NCBI GenBank assembly: GCA_002793355.1
Contig: PFQB01000044.1
Span: 1-5,056 of the forward strand
Length of the DNA stretch: 5,056 bases
From: Candidatus Dojkabacteria bacterium CG_4_10_14_0_2_um_filter_Dojkabacteria_WS6_41_15
GTDB taxonomy: Bacteria > Patescibacteriota > Dojkabacteria > GCA-002793355
Direction of reading: 5' to 3'
Shown here: positions 1 to 5,056 of the stretch, one piece after another
Layout: each line of letters begins with the position of its first letter
How positions within the stretch are numbered: position 1 is the first letter of the stretch
Notes under the pieces: model-generated
What the model was told of the DNA's origin: nothing
Database searches by the model: none
The model's input: the letters and a program-made list of their open reading frames with translations, nothing else
Translations under genes and position numbers: made by a program

Positions 1-295
1 TTCGCGCGCCCTTCGGGCGTAAGCTTACATCCCCGCGCTGACGCACGGGGTATTACGCTGCGCAATAAACCCATTGTCGTCCTTGTCTTAAAAAGTCCTT
101 CAGCCATTAGGAAGGTAAAGGAAATGGTTGGATCCACTGTCCCCTCAGAATCTGACATGTCCACTATTCGTGGAATGTACTCTTCATGATTCAGTTGCTC
201 ATTCAAATGCCAAGAAACGTGCGTTGCATAATGTCGTGCATCGCTCATCTAATGCAGAGGAAGCAAAACGCGAGATTAAGCTTTGGTTCCCCTAG
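1..295 (+). pseudogene. ndk: Nucleoside diphosphate kinase, 3' part, with frameshift
   Basis: Nucleoside diphosphate kinase moves the terminal phosphate between nucleoside triphosphates and diphosphates through a phosphohistidine. The gene enters from the left edge, so its start is outside the window. Frame 1 is open from base 1 and reads NDK-like sequence: NKPIVVLVL, then KEMVGSTVP and STIRGMYS, matching the family's PVVAMVLEG, VRKMVG and GTIRGDYS blocks. It hits TGA at 187. From 185 a different frame continues the same protein: HDSVAHSN, then NVVHRSSNAEEA and KREIKLWF, ending at TAG 293-295. The catalytic histidine is in NVVH (codon 239-241), after the break. Removing one T at 183-184 restores YSHDSV, as the family expects. 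The gene is either recently inactivated or the base is a sequencing or assembly error. No canonical slippery site is visible. The family call is firm; the inactivation is uncertain. Confidence 0.85.
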
Positions 296-309
296 CACTC
301 TCTTTGGGG

Positions 310-315
310 TATAAT
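310..315 (+). promoter_or_regulatory. -10 box of the tRNA-Ser promoter
   Basis: A perfect TATAAT lies 10 nt before the mature tRNA 5' end and 14 nt after the ndk stop. Transcription would start around 322, leaving a 5' leader of only a few bases for RNase P to remove. No good -35 hexamer is found at the normal 16-18 bp distance; TTGGTT at 283-288 is the best match but sits 21 bp away. The tRNA therefore probably has its own promoter rather than relying on ndk read-through. Confidence 0.6.
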
Positions 316-325
316 TCACCAGTTT

Positions 326-413
326 GGAGAGGTGCCTGAGTGGTCGAAAGGACTCCCCTGGAAAGGGAGCATACCCTTTACGGGTATCGGGGGTTCGAAT
401 CCCCCCCTCTCCG
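326..413 (+). tRNA. tRNA-Ser, anticodon GGA
   Basis: This is a type II (long variable arm) tRNA that folds completely. The acceptor stem pairs GGAGAGG (326-332) with CCTCTCC (406-412), with discriminator G413 as expected for serine. The D-arm spans about 335-351. The anticodon stem pairs CTCCC (353-357) with GGGAG (365-369) around a 7-base loop with GGA at 360-362, reading UCC and UCU. The variable arm pairs ATACCC (371-376) with GGGTAT (382-387). The T-stem is GGGGG (389-393) with CCCCC (401-405), and the T-loop is TTCGAAT. CCA is not encoded, because TGG follows G413, so it must be added by a nucleotidyltransferase. The 3' strands of the T and acceptor stems can also join a competing downstream hairpin. 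Confidence 0.97.
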
Positions 414-448
414 TGGGCTAATCCGAAGGGTTGGCACACGGAGAGGGG
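404..448 (+). repeat. Strong inverted repeat overlapping the tRNA 3' end
   Basis: The arms 404-424 and 428-448 pair at 20 of 21 positions around a GAA loop. An uninterrupted outer stem of 12 bp pairs CCCCTCTCCGTG with CACGGAGAGGGG. One G-A mismatch (416/436) follows, then eight inner pairs, two of them G-U. The left arm contains the last two T-stem bases, the whole 3' acceptor strand and the discriminator of tRNA-Ser. The right arm carries a second copy (440-446) of the tRNA 5' acceptor sequence GGAGAGG. AAACG follows rather than a T-run, so it is not a standard intrinsic terminator; the nearest T-run is at 488-492. It may act in 3' processing or termination, or compete with tRNA folding. The pairing is read directly from the bases; the role is unknown. 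Confidence 0.75.
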
Positions 449-536
449 AAACGAAACGAGCCGTAAACCCACCCCTCCATATTGGTCTTTTTCTCACCAT
501 CCTTACGAGAAAATAATGTAACTGTTCTACAAAACT

Positions 537-2024
537 TTGAGCCACCAAACAAAACAGTACCTGCAGGACCGATTAGCTAACCTCACAAAGTTCATCGAAA
601 ATAACTACGAATTCCTTTCGCTCGCTTTACTGTTTTTTTGTCTCAGACTTCCGTCGCTACTCGCCCACGAAATTGTTAACGATGAAGGTATTTACGCTGC
701 AATAGCAAAGCAGATGACGTTAGGGAAAACTCTTTATGTCACCATTTGGGACCATAAGCCACCTCTACTATTCGGACTATATTACGTTGCTGGCGTCTTA
801 TCCCAATTTAATCACCTGTATTTTTGGGTCCGGTTGATTGCAATTGCTGGTGGTATTTACTCCATCAACCTAATGAGAAAAATCGTTATGGAATTAAAAT
901 TTCCCGAAAGACTTCGATATTACGTACTCCTTGTATTCACCGTCCTACTGGGTGCACCTATTTACCTCAATTACGAGGCCAATGCAGAAGTGTTTATTGT
1001 CTTATTCGTTCTCATACTGCTTTACTCGCTCCTAAAACGTAAATCTTTTTACTTGCTAGGAGGCTTACTATTCCTCGGACTTTGCTTGAAAGTACAAGGT
1101 TTTATCGAGTTGGCCGGGATTGCTGGAATATTTATCTTCTTTTACGACTCAAGTGCGATAAAGCAAAAAGCGATTTCCGTAATTCAATTAATTCTCGGTT
1201 TCAGCATTCCTTTTGGAATCTCCGCAATAATTCTGAATAAATACGGACTGTTTTCGTATTATGTTGACACGATACTGTTCAGTAATTTAACTTATACCGG
1301 ACTAATAAATCCGACAGTTAATCTTGTAAGAACAATATTTCCTATACGATATATTGTTTATATTGCCTTTACCTTCATTGTTACGATTTATTCATACATG
1401 AGTATTACCAAAAAGATTTCAAGGATAGACGCTCTCTGCATCGGCATATTCATTATTGAGGCGTTTTGTGTTGTTTTCCCCCTTAGGTCGTATGCTCATT
1501 ATTTCATCCAATTACTACCTGGCATCACATTACTTATCGCCGTTAGCATTTCAAATTATATTGCATCAAATAAAAAGATGCTTACCTACTCGACAATTGC
1601 GATAATCTTTGTTCATCTCTTTTTCTTTTCTGACTTGTTCTTTTTTCATGTCACACGGCACGACGCTATCGACCTGCAATGGTTAAGCGAACTAACAAGC
1701 ATAGAGTATTCCAATAAAATTTCTGCCTTTTCCGTTCGCACAAACAAAGAATATGCTGGAAAGAAAGTATTTCTTTATACTAGTCAACCTTGGAATTTTG
1801 TATACTTAACAACACCTACCGTAAACAAATATGTCTTTACTCAACAGTATTGGATTGACCTAAACACACAAAAAGAGGCACTAGAGGAGATTAGGAATGC
1901 AGATATAGCAATTTTCGATGATTACAGCGTCAAGGACAAAGAAATGCTCCTTCTTCTGAAAGATTCTCTTACCTATCAGTACAGCCTTAACGGTTATAAC
2001 TATTATTCGGTGAATTCTAAGTAA
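537..2024 (+). CDS. GT-C fold membrane glycosyltransferase-like protein (PMT/ArnT/GT39 type)
   Basis: This is a 495-residue polytopic membrane protein. Proteins of this class move a sugar from a polyprenyl-phosphate donor to a lipid, glycan or protein acceptor on the outer face of the membrane. After a 25-residue N-terminal stretch comes a first membrane helix (about 26-42). The first external loop carries the hallmark acidic pair in NDEGIYAAIA (D49, E50), followed by WDHKPPLLF (71-79). Several further helices run to about residue 370, including the family-like RSYAHYFIQLLPG (317-329). A soluble tail of about 125 residues ends the protein. The start used is TTG at 537; an in-frame stop at 519-521 leaves only CTG 522 as an upstream alternative, and the next ATG would remove the first helix. 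No Shine-Dalgarno sequence is visible. Family confidence is good; donor and acceptor cannot be told. Confidence 0.85.
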   Translation: MSHQTKQYLQDRLANLTKFIENNYEFLSLALLFFCLRLPSLLAHEIVNDEGIYAAIAKQMTLGKTLYVTIWDHKPPLLFGLYYVAGVLSQFNHLYFWVRLIAIAGGIYSINLMRKIVMELKFPERLRYYVLLVFTVLLGAPIYLNYEANAEVFIVLFVLILLYSLLKRKSFYLLGGLLFLGLCLKVQGFIELAGIAGIFIFFYDSSAIKQKAISVIQLILGFSIPFGISAIILNKYGLFSYYVDTILFSNLTYTGLINPTVNLVRTIFPIRYIVYIAFTFIVTIYSYMSITKKISRIDALCIGIFIIEAFCVVFPLRSYAHYFIQLLPGITLLIAVSISNYIASNKKMLTYSTIAIIFVHLFFFSDLFFFHVTRHDAIDLQWLSELTSIEYSNKISAFSVRTNKEYAGKKVFLYTSQPWNFVYLTTPTVNKYVFTQQYWIDLNTQKEALEEIRNADIAIFDDYSVKDKEMLLLLKDSLTYQYSLNGYNYYSVNSK

Positions 2025-2038
2025 CCCTCTCCCGTGGG
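2025..2038 (+). repeat. Near-copy of the tRNA-Ser 3' end
   Basis: CCCTCTCCCGTGGG begins on the base after the glycosyltransferase stop codon. It matches the 13 bases at 405-417 (CCCTCTCCGTGGG, the 3' end of tRNA-Ser and its flank) in the same orientation, apart from one extra C. The two copies bracket the glycosyltransferase gene. This could be a worn attachment-site-like repeat or chance. There is no integrase nearby, and the copy is shorter than most tRNA attachment sites. Confidence 0.35.
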
Positions 2039-2073
2039 ATTTTCGGTTTATGCTTCTCGTGCTACCATACAAC

Positions 2074-2736
2074 ATGCTTAAAACAATTATCGATTTCATA
2101 CTTAACATAGATGTTCATTTGGCTCAGATAACCTCTGAATACGGAATTCTCGTCTATGGGGTACTGTTTTTGATTATTTTCTGCGAAACAGGGTTGGTCG
2201 TTTTCCCTTTTCTGCCAGGTGACTCTCTTCTGTTCGCAGGCGGTGCATTAGCCGCAATTGGATCTATGAATATATTCTTATTACTAGCAGTTTGTATAGC
2301 TGCTGCCGTCATTGGGGACACAGTCAATTATTGGATTGGACGCTACATTGGACCAAAAGCGTTTAGTATGAATACCTGGTTCCTAAAAAAGGAATACCTT
2401 GAAAAAGCCAAAACTTTCTTCGATAAACATGGAGCAAAATCTATTGTACTTGCGCGATTTGTGCCAATCGTACGTACCTTTGCACCATTTATAGCGGGTA
2501 TTAGTGAAATGAATTACAAAACTTTTATCTCTTACAATATCCTCGGAGGTATTAGTTGGGTACTTTTGTTCCTTTTTGCGGGGTTCTTCTTCGGTAATAT
2601 CTCCATTGTAAAACATAATTTTGAGATTGTAATCTTCGCAATAATCGGAATTTCTGTCCTACCAATGGTCTATGAAATTATCAGAGAAAGTGCCTTTGGC
2701 AAGAAACTTTTCGCAAAAAAAGAAGTACCCGCGTAA
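2074..2736 (+). CDS. dedA: DedA family membrane protein
   Basis: DedA proteins are inner-membrane proteins linked to membrane lipid recycling, proton-dependent homeostasis and drug or pH tolerance; some members flip polyprenyl or phospholipid carriers. The sequence closely resembles classical E. coli DedA. Numbering from the start chosen here (220 residues), it has IDFILNIDVHLA (6-17), CETGLVVFPFLPGDSLLF (37-54), GDTVNYWIGR (81-90), HGAKSIVLARFVPIVRTFAP (119-138) and GGISWVLLFLFAG (158-170). The acidic residues of ETGL (E38) and PGDS (D50), and both arginines of RFVPIVRTFAP (R128, R134), which are needed in YqjA/YghB-type members, are all present. An in-frame ATG at 2050 would add eight residues not expected from family alignment; I prefer 2074, which also has TACCAT five bases upstream. 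It lies 49 nt after the glycosyltransferase stop, so the two may be cotranscribed. Confidence 0.93.
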   Translation: MLKTIIDFILNIDVHLAQITSEYGILVYGVLFLIIFCETGLVVFPFLPGDSLLFAGGALAAIGSMNIFLLLAVCIAAAVIGDTVNYWIGRYIGPKAFSMNTWFLKKEYLEKAKTFFDKHGAKSIVLARFVPIVRTFAPFIAGISEMNYKTFISYNILGGISWVLLFLFAGFFFGNISIVKHNFEIVIFAIIGISVLPMVYEIIRESAFGKKLFAKKEVPA

Positions 2737-3069
2737 TTATTTAGCCGATTCCCCTACCTTTTCTGGCCACAACTTCCCGGACTCTTTTTTAAGTCGGTCT
2801 CCTTCCTTCCAATCGTGGTATCGTCCACTGTCAACAGCCATATTGAATTCTCTTCCTCCATCGATTTTGATTTTCACGGTATATATACTCTCCTTTTTAT
2901 GCGGGTTATCCAAATTCTCCTTTTCACTATACGCTTTAGCAATTATTGTACCAATCCACGCTTGCTTTTTACCTCTCATAACCAAGACAAATATCAATAC
3001 AGAAAAGGGAATCACAATCACTGCACAACAAGCTAACATGAAATTTAACGGAACATTCTCTGGATTCAT
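2737..3069 (-). CDS. Small single-pass membrane protein of unknown function
   Basis: This is a 110-residue protein I do not recognise with confidence. It has a short polar N-terminus, one hydrophobic helix (about 9-31, NFMLACCAVIVIPFSVLIFV and on), then the basic stretch RGKK (32-35), which predicts an outside N-terminus and a cytoplasmic C-terminus. The rest (about 36-110) is polar and looks beta-rich: WIGTIIAKAY, then SIYTVKIKIDGGREFNMAV, then YHDWKEGDRLKKESGKLWPEK. The YTVKIKIDGG...WKEGDRLKK pattern resembles small beta-barrel domains in which a final loop has a G-D pair, but no function follows from that. The start is ATG at 3069. Its stop codon abuts the dedA stop with no base between. 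It diverges from mscL across 55 bp. Coding is favoured over the antisense frame because of the clear helix-plus-domain layout. Confidence 0.7.
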   Translation of the reverse strand: MNPENVPLNFMLACCAVIVIPFSVLIFVLVMRGKKQAWIGTIIAKAYSEKENLDNPHKKESIYTVKIKIDGGREFNMAVDSGRYHDWKEGDRLKKESGKLWPEKVGESAK

Positions 3070-3109
3070 AGTATCAAAGTCAAATCAACCGCATTTTCTC
3101 ACCTAGGTA

Positions 3110-3115
3110 ATTGTA
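3110..3115 (-). promoter_or_regulatory. Possible -10 box for the small membrane protein gene
   Basis: On the minus strand these bases read TACAAT, one base away from the mscL TATAAT on the other strand. Transcription would begin near 3103, giving a leader of about 34 nt before the ATG at 3069. No convincing -35 hexamer is seen: the expected place lies inside the 5' end of mscL and reads TTTTCT. The call rests on one hexamer and its position. Confidence 0.35.
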
Positions 3116-3116
3116 C

Positions 3117-3122
3117 TATAAT
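3117..3122 (+). promoter_or_regulatory. -10 box of mscL, leaderless geometry
   Basis: A perfect TATAAT ends two bases before the first ATG (3125) of mscL and five bases before the second (3128). A start site six to seven bases downstream of the box falls at 3128-3129, so the transcript should begin at or beside the second ATG. That is the typical layout of a leaderless mRNA and argues for translation from 3128. The -35 region is weak (TTTCTC near 3095-3100). Confidence 0.6.
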
Positions 3123-3124
3123 CC

Positions 3125-3562
3125 ATGATGAAAGAAAAAAAATCACTAGCTAAAGAGTTTAAGACCTTCATTTCACGAGGGAACGTAATCGACTTATCAG
3201 TCGGTATAATCATTGGCTCCGCCTTTACCGGCATCGTTAACTCCCTAGTTAAAGAGGTAATTATGCCACCTATCGGGCTAATTATCGGTAAGGTAAATTT
3301 CGCCGATTTGAAATTTGTTTTACAACCAGCAAGTATCGATATAACAGGAAAGGTGATGCCCGAAGTCGCCATAATGTACGGTAGTTTGCTTCAAAGTTTG
3401 TTGAACTTTCTAATCGTAGCATTAGTGGTCTTCTCCCTGGTAAAAGTTATCAACTCACTTCAAAAAAAGGAAGAGAAAACAGAGAAAAAGGAGAAGGTAA
3501 CAGAACTAAGCGTGCTGAAAGAAATAAGCAAAGGCATAAAGAGATTAAAGAATAAAGGTTAA
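3125..3562 (+). CDS. mscL: Large-conductance mechanosensitive channel
   Basis: MscL forms a homopentameric channel in the cytoplasmic membrane that opens under extreme tension and releases solutes during osmotic downshock. The 145-residue protein is close to the usual length of about 136. The N-terminal amphipathic helix and first membrane helix are typical: FKTFISRGNVIDLSVGIIIG (12-31), then AFTGIVNSLVKEVIMPPIG (33-51). The short external loop (about 53-82) leads to the second helix, YGSLLQSLLNFLIVALVVF (85-103). A charged linker rich in K and E (114-125) and a C-terminal helix (LSVLKEISKGIKRL, 128-141) match the family's cytoplasmic bundle. Two ATGs stand in tandem; the promoter position favours the second (3128). 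No Shine-Dalgarno sequence is present. The gene converges on the ParB gene, with 58 bp between their stop codons. Confidence 0.96.
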   Translation: MMKEKKSLAKEFKTFISRGNVIDLSVGIIIGSAFTGIVNSLVKEVIMPPIGLIIGKVNFADLKFVLQPASIDITGKVMPEVAIMYGSLLQSLLNFLIVALVVFSLVKVINSLQKKEEKTEKKEKVTELSVLKEISKGIKRLKNKG

Positions 3563-3571
3563 AGAATAAAG
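3545..3571 (+). repeat. 14-bp tandem duplication over the mscL stop
   Basis: TTAAAGAATAAAG occurs at 3545-3557 and again at 3559-3571, a 14-bp period with a single G between. The second copy carries the mscL stop codon (TAA 3560-3562). Because 14 is not a multiple of three, the duplication changes the reading frame and so sets where MscL ends. It looks like a slippage event. The rest of the 58-bp gap to the ParB gene is AT-rich and shows no clear terminator. Confidence 0.7.
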
Positions 3572-3620
3572 TACAAAGGTCGTTATTTAGATTTACATTT
3601 TATCCTTTAAGCTTTACACT

Positions 3621-4436
3621 TTAAAACACAATCCGTATCTTTTCCAGGATTTCCTTCAAATCTTCCTTGCTTTTAAACGACAAAATCAAACGTCCGCCAC
3701 GAAGCAATGGCTGAATATAGGCTTTAGTTCCCAGCATATCCCCTACCTGCTTTGCAATCAAATCGTATTCGACCGTTAACTTTGTAGCCGATTGCTTAAA
3801 ACGCTTCCCACGACCAAGCAGGCGCCGGACTAATTCCTCGGCCTCTCGAACAGAAAGAGAATCGCGTTTAATAATTTCGAAGGCATTCACGATTAAATCA
3901 TCCCGTTTAAGCGATAACAACGCGCGAACGTGCCCTTCACTTACTTCATTGTTCACCAGCCCCGACATGACCTCGTAGGGCAAAACAAATAGCCGGATCC
4001 TATTGGTTACAACGGTACGACTCAGTTTAAAACGAAGAGCCAATTGTGCATGAGAAATCTTCTTCGCTTTGCTGAGATAGTGCAACAACATTACCTGTTC
4101 GGCAAGCGACATAAAACCGCCTTCTAGATAGCCGAGAATGATTAAGTGAAGAATTTCCATGGGAATATCGTCTATATACACAACGACAGCTTGTTCCAGA
4201 GAAGCAAGTTTTAGAATACGGAGGTAAAGTTCCCCCAACACTACTTCTGGGCCACTTGGAGTTTTAAAACACACCAAGGGTAAGCGCTGATCATCTTTGC
4301 GAACCTCTTCTGCGTACGCTAGCATGTTACTAACCGACATGTTCATAATAGGGACCTTTGGATATACTTGTATAGAATCAACCGGCAAGGTCTGGGTCAG
4401 ATTTTTGTCGAGTGTTTGTACTAGTGATATTCTCAC
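3621..4436 (-). CDS. ParB/Spo0J-family protein with degenerate CTP-binding motif
   Basis: ParB proteins bind parS sites, load as CTP-dependent clamps and help chromosome or plasmid segregation; relatives such as Noc act as nucleoid-linked regulators. In this 271-residue protein the central and C-terminal parts are clear. A helix-turn-helix lies at about 127-152 (SHAQLALRFKLSRTVVTNRI), then come EVSEGHVRALLSL (164-176) and SLSVREAEELVRRLL (193-207), both ParB signatures. The C-terminal region (about 218-267, GTKAYIQPLLRGGRLILSF) resembles the ParB dimerisation domain. The N-terminal domain is divergent: where the family has GERRxRA this reads GELYLRI (68-74), and where it has ENLQR it reads GYLEGG (102-107). 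CTP binding is therefore doubtful. The start is GTG at 4436, 2 nt after the lepB stop. No parA is in the window. Confidence 0.85.
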   Translation of the reverse strand: MRISLVQTLDKNLTQTLPVDSIQVYPKVPIMNMSVSNMLAYAEEVRKDDQRLPLVCFKTPSGPEVVLGELYLRILKLASLEQAVVVYIDDIPMEILHLIILGYLEGGFMSLAEQVMLLHYLSKAKKISHAQLALRFKLSRTVVTNRIRLFVLPYEVMSGLVNNEVSEGHVRALLSLKRDDLIVNAFEIIKRDSLSVREAEELVRRLLGRGKRFKQSATKLTVEYDLIAKQVGDMLGTKAYIQPLLRGGRLILSFKSKEDLKEILEKIRIVF

Positions 4437-4438
4437 GT

Positions 4439-5023
4439 TTATTTTGCTGTAAGATTATCTCCGTAATTAAACCTTTTAATCAGCTTGCTATCCTTCGGAG
4501 GAAACCACACCACCATAGCTCTACCTTCAATGAATTCCTTCGGAACTGCGCCAAACTCACGAGAATCGGTGGAAAAAGGTCGATTGTCACCCATCAAAAC
4601 GTATTGGTCGGCCGGGACTTTGTAAGGAACACCCTCTCGGATAGTGGATTCTGGCTGAGTTCGCACCGAAGAGTCAAGATATGATTCTGTTAGAGCAATG
4701 CCATTGATGTACACGGTACCGTTCTGAATGGTCACAGTTTCCTCGGGCAAACCAATAACACGCTTAATATAATCCTGCGACTCTGAGTGCTTAAAAACTA
4801 CTATATCGCCACGTTGTGGATCTTTTGCAAGATACTGCAATTTATACACCAAAATAAAGTCGCTATTCTCTAGATACGGCCACATCGATACACCATCGAT
4901 AGCTCGGGGACTTAATACAAAATACCAAATAATTATGAAAAAAACCCCAGCAAATATGTAGAATTCGAGGGAGTCTAGAATTTTTTTGAACAAGTTCATC
5001 ATATGTTTATCATCGTAGCACAT
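4439..5023 (-). CDS. lepB: Signal peptidase I
   Basis: This membrane-anchored serine protease (S26 family) cuts signal peptides from exported proteins on the outer face of the membrane with a Ser-Lys dyad. From the ATG at 5023 the protein has 194 residues. One membrane helix lies at about 21-37 (FYIFAGVFFIIIWYFVL). The catalytic serine is in GVSMWP (S46) and the general-base lysine in DYIKRVIGLP (K87). The C-terminal signature GDNRPFSTDSREFG (145-158) is intact, so the enzyme should be active. Tandem in-frame ATGs at 5002 and 4999 would start the protein at MMNLFKKIL or MNLFKKIL, closer to family N-termini; the true start may be one of these. None has a Shine-Dalgarno sequence. It is directly followed by the ParB gene and probably cotranscribed with it. 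Confidence 0.95.
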   Translation of the reverse strand: MCYDDKHMMNLFKKILDSLEFYIFAGVFFIIIWYFVLSPRAIDGVSMWPYLENSDFILVYKLQYLAKDPQRGDIVVFKHSESQDYIKRVIGLPEETVTIQNGTVYINGIALTESYLDSSVRTQPESTIREGVPYKVPADQYVLMGDNRPFSTDSREFGAVPKEFIEGRAMVVWFPPKDSKLIKRFNYGDNLTAK

Positions 5024-5056
5024 AATATGGTCGCTGGCTACCCCTGCATAAAAGTT

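Noticed and set aside
7..50. GC-rich short hairpins at the left edge
   Set aside because: They lie in the open ndk frame and are short; no separate RNA or terminator is needed to explain them.
187..189. UGA read as glycine, as in Gracilibacteria or SR1
   Set aside because: Reading through TGA would not change frame and so would not join the two halves; no other gene here has an in-frame TGA.
184..190. Programmed +1 frameshift in ndk, as in prfB
   Set aside because: The site reads TCT TCA TGA. A serine tRNA cannot re-pair after slipping one base to CTT or CAT, and there is no CTT TGA motif or nearby Shine-Dalgarno-like stimulator.
440..492. Alternative hairpin GGAG(A)GGG with CCCCTCC before a T-run, as an attenuator
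   Set aside because: The T-run begins 9 nt after the stem and the stem has a bulge; pairing with the tRNA-side arm is far stronger.
324..521. 65-residue plus-strand frame and a 75-residue minus-strand frame over the tRNA
   Set aside because: Both are translations through the tRNA-Ser gene and its hairpin and have no protein-like features beyond that.
2030..2043. TCCC-GT-GGGA followed by TTTT as a terminator after the glycosyltransferase gene
   Set aside because: The loop is only 2 nt, or the stem only 3 bp if opened, which is too weak for an intrinsic terminator.
2672..3106. 144-residue open frame on the plus strand
   Set aside because: It overlaps the end of dedA out of frame and runs antisense to the small membrane protein gene; its translation has no domain-like pattern.
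3554..3615. Imperfect inverted repeat between mscL and the ParB gene as a bidirectional terminator
   Set aside because: The AT-rich arms are 11 nt with a mismatch, separated by 40 nt, and have no T-run directly after them.

Overview
The window holds seven protein genes and one tRNA gene, closely packed and AT-rich. The layout suggests a small-genome bacterium of the Candidate Phyla Radiation (Patescibacteria), perhaps near Microgenomates. This lineage call is inference. It rests on short intergenic gaps, no recognisable Shine-Dalgarno sequence before any start, TTG and GTG starts, a tRNA without encoded CCA, a long-type nucleoside diphosphate kinase, and a ParB with a divergent N-terminal domain. 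No marker gene here fixes the taxon.

Left end (1-536, + strand): the 3' part of ndk, interrupted by an apparent one-base insertion near 183-184, then a tRNA-Ser(GGA) gene with its own TATAAT box. A strong 45-nt hairpin (404-448) reuses the 3' arms of the tRNA. No protein gene is seen between 414 and 536.

Centre (537-3562): a 495-residue GT-C type membrane glycosyltransferase-like protein is followed by a DedA membrane protein, probably co-directional. dedA meets a small membrane protein of unknown function on the minus strand with the two stop codons touching. That small gene and mscL diverge from a 55-bp spacer in which two -10-like boxes lie back to back. The mscL box is so close to the start that the mRNA should be leaderless.

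Right end (3621-5023, minus strand): lepB (signal peptidase I) and a ParB-family gene form a tight two-gene unit with 2 nt between them, converging on mscL. The ParB keeps its helix-turn-helix and C-terminal regions but has lost the arginines of the CTP-binding motif.

The theme is mainly the cell envelope: glycosyl transfer, membrane homeostasis, osmotic release and protein export, plus nucleotide metabolism and a DNA-binding protein. I see no mobile element, CRISPR array or obvious defence system. The best leads are the ndk frameshift, the hairpin on the tRNA, the degenerate ParB and the leaderless mscL start.
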